From positions 39,276-103,275 of the forward strand of contig JANNEO010000121.1 of NCBI GenBank assembly GCA_031378805.1: DNA of 64,000 nucleotides, in the 5' to 3' direction. A program made the position numbers and the translations under genes. Numbering within the stretch: position 1 is the stretch's first letter; every line of letters begins with the position of its first letter. Shown in pieces: positions 8,805 through 16,028 of this stretch. Source of the DNA: JADCCX01 sp031378805 (lineage in GTDB: Bacteria > Pseudomonadota > Alphaproteobacteria > Rhizobiales > Beijerinckiaceae). A model generated the notes under the pieces. It worked only from the letters and a program-made list of their open reading frames with translations. It was not told the origin of the DNA and ran no database searches.

Positions 8805-9169
8805 GGAAGCCTCTCTTCGTGTTGCACATCAGAAAGGCGAATGCCTATCTGATCCTGTCTTGGCGCGGAGCCCTTCGAGCCGGATTGAGGCTCGACGGAA
8901 TACATCGAAGGCGGAGACAAGGGAGGACGGATCACCGATCCTGGCATCAACCGAAAGTCGATGTTTCGAGCTTTCGACAGAAAATGATACCCCTCCGTTC
9001 AGCCTCCGGCCAAAACTGGAAGCTGGCGTATGACGGAATTGGTGCGGAATGGCAAGGGCCGAACCTCGGTAAATCCCCGTGACTGCTTGACATTATCGCC
9101 ACTACGGTGTGGGGCGGTGCCTGCTTGTGCGATTTTCCCGCATACCGATCGGCGTATCAAGAGGTGTCC
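8805..9169. other. Divergent intergenic region rpsF / fabD
   Basis: This 365-bp gap holds the rpsF leader and promoter on the minus strand and the fabD promoter on the plus strand. A consensus -35 hexamer TTGACA lies at 9087-9092, pointing to fabD, but the hexamer 17 bases further on (TGGGGC) is a poor -10. I see no additional gene; the ORFs crossing it are in unrelated frames and lack ribosome binding sites. Confidence 0.4.
8876..8894 (-). promoter_or_regulatory. Candidate rpsF leader hairpin
   Basis: On the minus strand, about 70-90 bases before the rpsF start codon, CGAGCC-TCAATCC-GGCTCG forms a 6-bp stem with a seven-base loop. A CCG trinucleotide is present at the loop-stem junction. 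Autoregulatory S6:S18-binding leaders in other bacteria present a CCG near a hairpin loop, so this is a plausible position for such a site. The match is weak and the call is an inference. Confidence 0.25.
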
Positions 9170-10114
9170 ATGACGAAGACAGCTTTCATTTTCCCTGGTC
9201 AGGGCAGCCAGTCGATCGGCATGGGCAAGGCGCTGGCCGAGACCTTCCCGGTGGCGAAAGCCGTGTTCCATGAGGTGGATGCCGCGCTCTCTCAGAAGCT
9301 GTCGCATTTGATGTTCGAAGGTCCGCTCGATGAATTGACGATGACTGCCAATGCCCAGCCCGCCTTGATGGCGGTCAGCATGGCGGCGATGCGGGTACTT
9401 GAATCAGAGGCGGGCGTTGATCTGAAGACGGCCGCTGCCTGTGTCGCCGGACATTCACTGGGGGAATATTCCGCACTCGCTGCAGCCGGATCGCTGTCCA
9501 TTGGCGATGCTGCCCGCTTGCTGCGCGTCAGGGGCAACGCCATGCAGGCCGCTGTGCCTGCGGGCATGGGTGCGATGGCGGCCCTGCTTGGCCTCGATTT
9601 CGAAACGGCGGACGCCATCGCCCGGGAAGCGGCAGAGAGCGATGTCTGCCAGGCTGCCAATGACAATGGTGGCGGGCAAGTCGTGGTGTCAGGACACAAG
9701 GCCGCGGTCGAGCGTGCGATCGTGCTTGCACAGGCCAGGGGAGCCAAGCGCGCGATGTTGCTCCCCGTCTCCGCGCCGTTCCATTGCAGCCTGATGCAGC
9801 CAGCCGCCGATGCCATGGAGGAAGCCTTGGGCAAGGTTGCCGTGAAGGCCCCTGCCGTCCCTCTGGTTGCCAATGTGAAGGCGGATTTTGTGACAAATCC
9901 CGCGGAGATCAAGGCGCTGCTTGTCCGTCAGGTGACAGGCACGGTCCGCTGGCGTGAAAGTGTGCAGTTCATGGCGGCTCATGGCGTGACGCATTTTGTG
10001 GAAATCGGGGCAGGCAAGGTACTCAACGGCCTCGTCAAGCGCATTGCGGATGGCGCAACTGCTGCAGCGGTCGGTACACCAGCCGACGTTGCCGCATTTC
10101 AGGCCGCTGGCTGA
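9170..10114 (+). CDS. fabD: Malonyl-CoA:ACP transacylase FabD
   Basis: A 314-residue cytosolic transferase that loads malonate from CoA onto acyl carrier protein. The N-terminal oxyanion loop FPGQGSQ (residues 8-14) and the nucleophile elbow GHSLGEYS (Ser96) are intact, and the catalytic His lies in the SAPFHCSLM stretch. The ATG at 9170 was preferred over upstream starts because AGAGGTG lies just before it and it begins the family N-terminus (MTKTAFIFPG). fabG follows 14 bp later. Confidence 0.97.
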   Translation: MTKTAFIFPGQGSQSIGMGKALAETFPVAKAVFHEVDAALSQKLSHLMFEGPLDELTMTANAQPALMAVSMAAMRVLESEAGVDLKTAAACVAGHSLGEYSALAAAGSLSIGDAARLLRVRGNAMQAAVPAGMGAMAALLGLDFETADAIAREAAESDVCQAANDNGGGQVVVSGHKAAVERAIVLAQARGAKRAMLLPVSAPFHCSLMQPAADAMEEALGKVAVKAPAVPLVANVKADFVTNPAEIKALLVRQVTGTVRWRESVQFMAAHGVTHFVEIGAGKVLNGLVKRIADGATAAAVGTPADVAAFQAAG

Positions 10115-10128
10115 GGAGAGTTCGACAG

Positions 10129-10866
10129 ATGTTTGATCTTGAAGGGAAAACTGCGCTTGTGACAGGCGCATCGGGCGGCATCGGAGCCGCCATCGCGTCG
10201 GCTCTTCATGCCCAGGGAGCCACAGTGACGCTGTCCGGCACGCGGCGCGATGCCCTTGATGCTCTGGCAGCGACGCTGGGAAGCCGTGTCCATGTCGTCA
10301 CGGCCGATCTGTCCGACCGTCCATCGGTGGAAAGCCTGGTTCCTGCTGCAGAAGTGGCCATGGGCAGCATGGACATCCTCGTCAACAATGCAGGCCTGAC
10401 GCGCGACGGACTGTTCCTGCGCATGAAAGATGACGATTGGGACAAGGTGATCGCTGTCAACCTGACGGCGGGGTTCATCCTTTCCCGTGCCGCCCTGCGC
10501 GGCATGATGAAGCGGCGTCATGGCCGCATCATCGGCATCACCTCGATTGTCGGTGTCACCGGCAATCCGGGGCAAGCAAACTATGCGGCATCCAAGGCAG
10601 GCATGATCGGCATGTCCAAATCGCTGGCGGCAGAGGTGGCCAGCCGCAACATCACAGTGAACTGCATCGCCCCTGGTTTTATCGAGACAGCGATGACATC
10701 TGAACTCAACGACAAGCAAAAAGACGGAATTCTGGGGTCAGTGCCCATGGGCCGGCTCGGCAGCGCCCATGAAATTGCCGCAACCGCCGTTTATCTCGCA
10801 TCAACCGAAGCAGCGTATGTCACGGGCCAAACCATTCATGTGAATGGCGGCATGGTCATGGTATGA
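10129..10866 (+). CDS. fabG: 3-oxoacyl-ACP reductase FabG
   Basis: A 245-residue short-chain dehydrogenase/reductase with NADP-binding GASGGIG (13-19), NNAG (86-89) and the catalytic tetrad Asn111, Ser139, Tyr152 and Lys156 (NYAASK). It reduces 3-oxoacyl-ACP in each round of fatty acid elongation. GAGGAGAG precedes the ATG by seven or eight bases. Downstream, where acpP and fabF are usual in this neighbourhood, there is only a 110-bp gap and then mltG. Confidence 0.95.
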   Translation: MFDLEGKTALVTGASGGIGAAIASALHAQGATVTLSGTRRDALDALAATLGSRVHVVTADLSDRPSVESLVPAAEVAMGSMDILVNNAGLTRDGLFLRMKDDDWDKVIAVNLTAGFILSRAALRGMMKRRHGRIIGITSIVGVTGNPGQANYAASKAGMIGMSKSLAAEVASRNITVNCIAPGFIETAMTSELNDKQKDGILGSVPMGRLGSAHEIAATAVYLASTEAAYVTGQTIHVNGGMVMV

Positions 10867-10922
10867 GATTTCGGAAAATTCCTGTGAGAACATCGCGTGG
10901 GCGCTTCCCTTGAGACGCGCAA

Positions 10923-10952
10923 TTGCCACAATCGCTCGTGCGATAGTATAAA
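10923..10952 (+). promoter_or_regulatory. Candidate housekeeping promoter for mltG
   Basis: TTGCCA (10923-10928) and TATAAA (10947-10952) are separated by 18 bases, a plausible sigma-70-type pair 25 bp before the mltG start. It would give mltG-yicC-gmk a promoter of its own at the place where acpP-fabF would otherwise be. Confidence 0.4.
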
Positions 10953-10976
10953 GGATCATGATGCTTTTTCGGGGAA

Positions 10977-12653
10977 ATGAGCAGGCCAATGTCGGCTGAC
11001 AATCTGGTTCCAGCCTCTGGCGGTAGCTTGATGAACGATCCGACGCCCCCACCATCGGGGCGGCGCTGGTCTCCGCGTGGCGCACGCGAAGCGTTGCAGC
11101 CCGTCAAGCCGCCAGAGCCACCCGAACCGCCGCGTCGCCGCCGATCCGGCGGTTTCTTGGGCAAACTCAGTGCCTTGCTCACATTGCTGGTTTTTGTCGC
11201 CATTCTCGGCGGTGCTGGCATCATGTATGGTCAGAGCCAGCTCAATGCGCCTGGGCCTCTGGCGCAGGACAAGGTTGTCTTCATCCCGCGTGGCTCCGGA
11301 TTGATGGATATTTCGCAGATTCTGGAACAGGAGGGCGTCATCAGCCAGCCCTTGCTGTTCCAGGTCCAGCATTATCTCAACGGCAGCCCCAATCTGAAAT
11401 TCGGGGAGTATCAATTCAGGCAAAGCATTTCACTCAAGGAAGTGCGGGACATCCTGGTCGATGGCAAGTCGATCCTGCATTCCGTCACCATACCGGAGGG
11501 TTTGACCAGCGAGCAGATCGTCAATCGCCTGAGGGATAATGACATTCTTGTTGGCGAGATCCGCACGATCCCGCGCGAGGGTGCGCTTCTGCCTGATACC
11601 TACCGCTTTGGTCGCGGTTTCAGCCGCGAACAGTTGCTGGCTCGCATGGAGGCGGAACAGCGCAAGATGCTGCAGGAAATCTGGACGCGCCGCAGCCCCG
11701 ACCTCCCCTTGCGAGCGCCCTCTGACCTGGTGATCTTGGCATCGATTGTCGAGAAGGAAACAGGCCGTGCGGATGAACGCACGCGCGTCGCTTCGGTGTT
11801 CGTCAACAGGCTCAATCGCGGGATGCGCCTCGAATCCGACCCGACCATCATCTACGGTCTGGTTGGTGGAAAGGGCACGCTGGGCCGAGGCATCCTTGCG
11901 ACGGAAGTGCGCCAGCCAACCCCTTACAATACCTATGTCATCAACGGCTTGCCGCCTGGTCCCATTGCCAATCCGGGTCGCGCTTCGATGGAAGCGACGG
12001 CCAACCCCTCCCGAACACGGGATATCTTTTTTGTGGCGGATGGTACCGGCGGACATGCTTTCGCGGAGACGCTTGAGCAGCACAATCGCAATGTCGCACG
12101 GTGGCGGCAGATCGAGCGGGGCGAAACACCTGGTGCCGCGCAGGTCGCTCCCGTGCCCGCGACACCTCCGACACCTGTGCCGCGTCCCGGTCAGAGGTCG
12201 GATCTCGTGCCTCCGGGCTTCCAGTTTGGTGGTCCTGCAACGCAAAGCCCGACGCTTCCAACAGCCGCTTCAGCTTACAACGTGCCGCCCGTTCCGCTTG
12301 AAGTCTTTGGTGGCATCATCGGTAACGGAGTGCCTGGCCAAGCCGGGGGACAGGGACCAGGCGGAGCCTATGTCGATGAACCCCAGCAGCCTTCGTCGGG
12401 TGGCGTCGAAAGTTATCCCGTGGCTCCCGGTCGCCGCCAGGCGATCCAGCGCAATTCGCAGCAGGCAGGCAGCTCACCTGGCCCCTTGGTCCAGAACAAC
12501 GCAGCTGATCTTGCGGTCATAGAACCAGAGAATGTGCCAGTCCGCCGTGGACCTGGGCGAGGCTTTGACGCAGTGGAAGGCACGGCCCGCGATCCACTGC
12601 GGAACAAGACCTACGACTTGAACTCGCCCAAGACCATTCCGCAACTCCGCTGA
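10977..12653 (+). CDS. mltG: Endolytic murein transglycosylase MltG
   Basis: A 558-residue YceG/MltG-family enzyme that cuts nascent glycan strands in the periplasm. A Pro/Arg-rich cytoplasmic N-terminus (about 1-60) is followed by one membrane segment (62-84), a LysM-like part and the catalytic region with the signature ASIVEKETG (catalytic Glu259) and the following SVFVNRLNRGMRLESDPT. The last ~165 residues are a Pro/Gly/Gln-rich low-complexity tail not present in E. coli MltG (340 residues). The ATG at 10977 has GGGGA upstream; internal ATGs at 10989 and 11031 are alternatives. yicC follows 15 bp later. Confidence 0.92.
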   Translation: MSRPMSADNLVPASGGSLMNDPTPPPSGRRWSPRGAREALQPVKPPEPPEPPRRRRSGGFLGKLSALLTLLVFVAILGGAGIMYGQSQLNAPGPLAQDKVVFIPRGSGLMDISQILEQEGVISQPLLFQVQHYLNGSPNLKFGEYQFRQSISLKEVRDILVDGKSILHSVTIPEGLTSEQIVNRLRDNDILVGEIRTIPREGALLPDTYRFGRGFSREQLLARMEAEQRKMLQEIWTRRSPDLPLRAPSDLVILASIVEKETGRADERTRVASVFVNRLNRGMRLESDPTIIYGLVGGKGTLGRGILATEVRQPTPYNTYVINGLPPGPIANPGRASMEATANPSRTRDIFFVADGTGGHAFAETLEQHNRNVARWRQIERGETPGAAQVAPVPATPPTPVPRPGQRSDLVPPGFQFGGPATQSPTLPTAASAYNVPPVPLEVFGGIIGNGVPGQAGGQGPGGAYVDEPQQPSSGGVESYPVAPGRRQAIQRNSQQAGSSPGPLVQNNAADLAVIEPENVPVRRGPGRGFDAVEGTARDPLRNKTYDLNSPKTIPQLR

Positions 12654-12668
12654 CGATTTGCCGCCCCC

Positions 12669-13562
12669 ATGACGATCCGCAGCATGACAGGATTTGCCCG
12701 GTCACAAGGGCAGGCCGCAGGTGCGGTGTGGTCATGGGAGCTGAAGACCGTCAACGCCAAGGGTTTTGATCTCCGGCTGCGCCTTCCGCCAGGCTTTGAC
12801 CGTGTGGAGGCCGAAGCCAGGCGCATGATCGGCACGGTGATTGGTCGCGGTACAGTTCATGTCGCGCTTGATCTCGCCCGACCGGACACGGTCGCTGACA
12901 TCAGGATCAACGAGCCGCTGCTGCGGGCCCTTGCAGAAAAGCTGTCTTTGTCTGCCCGCGCAGCAGGACTCGCTCAACCTTCAATCGATGCTTTGCTGGG
13001 TGTGCGCGGTGTCGTTGAAACGGTTGATCCGGAGGAATCGGCCGAGGAGACCGCAGTGCTATCGCAAGCCATGATTGCCTCGCTGGAGGAGGCCATCATT
13101 GCGCTTTGCGCGATGCGCGAGAAGGAGGGTGACGCACTCCAGGGCGTTCTCGAGGAGCGTATCACCAGCATCGGCAGTCTCGCCCGGCAGGCTGATCAGT
13201 TGCCATCGCGTGGGCCAGAAGCGGTTCGCCAGCGCCTTTACCGGCAGATCGAGGAGCTGGTTGGCGCCGCTTCGGCAGAGCAGCTGGACAGCCAGCGGTT
13301 GCACCAGGAAGCGATGTTGATCGCTGTGAAAGCGGACATCCGCGAGGAGCTGGATCGGCTGACGTCCCATGTGCAGCAGGCCGGTGATCTCATCCGGCGC
13401 GGTGGGGCTGTCGGCCGACGGCTGGATTTCCTGGCCCAGGAGCTTTCACGCGAAACTAACACCTTGTGCGCTAAATCCAACGACATGGCTCTGACCGCGA
13501 TTGGCATCGACCTGAAAACATTGGTGGAGCAATTGCGAGAGCAGGTGCAGAATGTCGAATGA
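12669..13562 (+). CDS. yicC: YicC-family endoribonuclease
   Basis: A 297-residue YicC protein. The N-terminal YicC domain starts with the hallmark IRSMTGFARSQG, and the C-terminal DUF1732 part ends with the conserved FLAQELSRETNTLCAKSND stretch. E. coli YicC has endoribonuclease activity linked to small-RNA turnover; the role here is inferred from the family. The stop codon overlaps gmk by 11 bases, and yicC-gmk adjacency is widespread in bacteria. Confidence 0.93.
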   Translation: MTIRSMTGFARSQGQAAGAVWSWELKTVNAKGFDLRLRLPPGFDRVEAEARRMIGTVIGRGTVHVALDLARPDTVADIRINEPLLRALAEKLSLSARAAGLAQPSIDALLGVRGVVETVDPEESAEETAVLSQAMIASLEEAIIALCAMREKEGDALQGVLEERITSIGSLARQADQLPSRGPEAVRQRLYRQIEELVGAASAEQLDSQRLHQEAMLIAVKADIREELDRLTSHVQQAGDLIRRGGAVGRRLDFLAQELSRETNTLCAKSNDMALTAIGIDLKTLVEQLREQVQNVE

Positions 13563-14223
13563 GGGGCAGGCGATTTTAGCGAGCCGGCGCAAGGGTGTGC
13601 TGTTCGTGATTGCGTCGCCCTCGGGCGCAGGCAAATCCACTTTGAGCCGAATGTTGCTGCAAAGCGACCGCGCGATCAGCATGTCGGTGTCCGCCACAAC
13701 CCGCCCCCGCCGTCCCAGCGAAGCCGAGGGTATCCACTATCATTTCGTCAGTCCCGCCCGTTTCGATGCCATGCGCAGCGGCGGAGAACTGCTGGAATGG
13801 GCAGAGGTTCATGGCAATTTCTATGGCACGCCAAGGGAACCCGTGGAAAAGGCACTGCAGGAAGGGCGTGATGTCCTGTTCGATATCGACTACCAGGGCA
13901 CGATGCAGCTCTATGAGACAATGCGTGAGCATATCGTCAGCATCTTTATCCTTCCACCCAGTGCAGCGGTGCTGAAATCGCGCCTGGAACGCCGGGCCGA
14001 GGATGCGCCCGCGGTGATCCGCCGTCGGCTTGAAACAGCGCGGACTGAGCTGAAGCACTGGAACCATTTCGACTATGTCCTGATGAATGACGACATTGAT
14101 GAGTCCTTTGCGTCCCTGCGTTGCATTCTGGCCGCTGCCCGCAGTTCACGGTCGCGCAATCCGGATCTGGGGCGGGCCGCGGAAGCCATGTCGGCGGATC
14201 TCGAGGCGATGCTCTTGGCATGA
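13552..14223 (+). CDS. gmk: Guanylate kinase
   Basis: A 223-residue GMP kinase with the P-loop SPSGAGKST (residues 22-30), the GMP-binding block SVSATTRPRRPSE followed by YHFVSPARFD, and FDIDYQGTMQL. It makes GDP from GMP and ATP in the cytoplasm. Its ATG lies inside the end of yicC, which suggests coupled translation. It is convergent with rsmA (18 bp between stops). Confidence 0.96.
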   Translation: MSNEGQAILASRRKGVLFVIASPSGAGKSTLSRMLLQSDRAISMSVSATTRPRRPSEAEGIHYHFVSPARFDAMRSGGELLEWAEVHGNFYGTPREPVEKALQEGRDVLFDIDYQGTMQLYETMREHIVSIFILPPSAAVLKSRLERRAEDAPAVIRRRLETARTELKHWNHFDYVLMNDDIDESFASLRCILAAARSSRSRNPDLGRAAEAMSADLEAMLLA

Positions 14224-14241
14224 TCGGAGTCGCAACCGCGA

Positions 14242-15096
14242 TCACCTCTCGCTGCGTCTCGCTTCCAGCACACGGACCATGGCAAGGAACGCATCCGGCG
14301 CAATTTCTTCCGCCCGTTTCTCCGGTGCGATACCGCAGGCTTCCAGCAACGCGGCGCTATCACCCATGCTCTTCAGCGATTGCCGCAACATCTTGCGACG
14401 CTGGCCGAAGGCCGCCCGTGTCAGATCTTCCAGAATTTCCATCGTGAATGTCGGCGCATCCTTGCGCGGCAGCACTTGCACCACGCTCGACATCACCTTG
14501 GGCTGTGGCACGAAGGCGGTTGGCGGCACATTGAACAGGATGTGTGCTTCAGCCCGCAATGCTGTGAGCACGCCCAGCCGACCATAATCCTTGCGCTGCT
14601 CCGGCGAAGCCACCATGCGCTCGGCGAATTCGCGTTGCACCATCACGGTCACGGATTCAAACCATGGCGGCCATGGTTCCGCCTGCAGCCAACCGATGAT
14701 CAGCGGCGTGGCGACATTGTAGGGAAGGTTGGCGATGATATGCGTTGGGCGACCAGCGCAAAGACCTGCCATGTCTTGGTTCAGGGCATCGCCCTGGATC
14801 ACGCGCAACTTGCCAGGATAATACGCCGAAATCTCCGCTAGCGCGGGCAGGCAACGGTCGTCCATCTCGATCGCGGTCACGGCATCAGCGCCCGCGGCAA
14901 GAATGGCACGCGTCAAGCCACCTGGACCGGGGCCAATCTCGAGCACGTGATAGCCCGTAAGATCACCCGCACTGCGGGCAATCCGCGAGGTCAGATTGAG
15001 ATCAAGCAGAAAATTCTGGCCGAGCGCCTTGCGGGGAGACAATCCATGCTGTGCGATGACGTCGCGCAGCGGGGGCAGGGCATCGATCTGCGCCAT
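14242..15096 (-). CDS. rsmA: 16S rRNA adenine dimethyltransferase RsmA/KsgA
   Basis: A 284-residue SAM-dependent enzyme that dimethylates A1518 and A1519 of 16S rRNA. The N-terminus has KALGQNFLLDLNLTSRIA, then the SAM-binding VLEIGPGPGGLTRAIL and the catalytic NLPYNVATPLI (the N-L/I-P-Y motif). It lies 18 bp after surA on the same strand. In related genomes pdxA usually lies between surA and rsmA; it is missing here. Confidence 0.96.
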   Translation of the reverse strand: MAQIDALPPLRDVIAQHGLSPRKALGQNFLLDLNLTSRIARSAGDLTGYHVLEIGPGPGGLTRAILAAGADAVTAIEMDDRCLPALAEISAYYPGKLRVIQGDALNQDMAGLCAGRPTHIIANLPYNVATPLIIGWLQAEPWPPWFESVTVMVQREFAERMVASPEQRKDYGRLGVLTALRAEAHILFNVPPTAFVPQPKVMSSVVQVLPRKDAPTFTMEILEDLTRAAFGQRRKMLRQSLKSMGDSAALLEACGIAPEKRAEEIAPDAFLAMVRVLEARRSER

Positions 15097-15114
15097 TGCG
15101 GAATCGAGCGCCTG

Positions 15115-16008
15115 TCAGCGCCGGATTTCGGCCTTGGCACGCAGCTCGTTCATGTAACCCGAAGAGGTTCCCTCCGCACGCTTCTGCATCAGCTCCTGCT
15201 CGATCTGGTTGCGCAGCACCATATTGTCCTGCCGCTCGTTCTTCTCGCAAACAGCGATCATCTCGATCCCCTGTTCGGATCTGAAGGGCGCAGTGAGTCG
15301 ACCGACCGGAGTCTTGGCAAGCAAATCCAGCGTCTGCTTGGACAGATCGACCGAGGAGCGGCCGATGCGCTCTTTTACGGCCACATCGCGCAGCGTGCGC
15401 ATGTAATCCACGCCCGCCTCACAATCGGTGAAGCGGCCCCGCGCGGCATTGGCGTCACGTTCGCGCAGGCCGGGGTTGGTGCCTGCTGGCACCACGAAGA
15501 CGACCTGACGGATGACATAGTCCGTCACCTTGGCATCGCCTTTGGCCGTCCTGCGCTCCAGTTCCGCGTTCAGTTCCGCGTTGGAGATGTTTTGCGAGCG
15601 CGCGCGTTGGCGCAGCAATTCGGTCCATATCGCCTGTGCCGAGATCTTGGCCTTGACCGCCTCGGGGTCGATGCCGGCCTTCACAAGGTTCTGCTCGAAC
15701 TGGGTGGGTGACTGTCGCACGCTGGTGGCCAGGCGGGACATCGCGTCTTCAAGACCGGCAGGCGTCATGCGCATCCCGAGACGCCGTCCTTCGGCAAGCT
15801 TGATCCGATCGTCGATCAGCTCTTGCAGTGCGGCTGGACGGCTCATGGGCTGCCTGAACAATGCTGAGGACACTTTCATGCGCTGTTCGACATCGCGATT
15901 CGTGATTGGTTCGCCGTTGACGGCGGCTATGGAGGATTGAGCCATGACAGGCGGTGCCAGTGCGGTGACCACCAAAACAAAGGCCATGAGTGCAGCGCGA
16001 TGCAACAT
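15115..16008 (-). CDS. surA: SurA-like periplasmic chaperone with degenerate PPIase domain
   Basis: A 297-residue secreted protein. A signal peptide (cut after PPVMA, near residue 23) precedes a SurA N-terminal-like helical domain (VNGEPITNRDVEQRM onwards). The region near 175-275 resembles a single parvulin domain (TPVGRLTAPFRSEQGIEMIAV) but is poorly conserved, so isomerase activity is doubtful. Start at 16008: GGGAG lies upstream, whereas the longer frame to 16194 runs into lptD. The position directly after lptD (20 bp) fits a chaperone for outer-membrane proteins, including LptD itself. Confidence 0.82.
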   Translation of the reverse strand: MLHRAALMAFVLVVTALAPPVMAQSSIAAVNGEPITNRDVEQRMKVSSALFRQPMSRPAALQELIDDRIKLAEGRRLGMRMTPAGLEDAMSRLATSVRQSPTQFEQNLVKAGIDPEAVKAKISAQAIWTELLRQRARSQNISNAELNAELERRTAKGDAKVTDYVIRQVVFVVPAGTNPGLRERDANAARGRFTDCEAGVDYMRTLRDVAVKERIGRSSVDLSKQTLDLLAKTPVGRLTAPFRSEQGIEMIAVCEKNERQDNMVLRNQIEQELMQKRAEGTSSGYMNELRAKAEIRR

Positions 16009-16028
16009 GCTTGAAACTCCCGTTGAAC

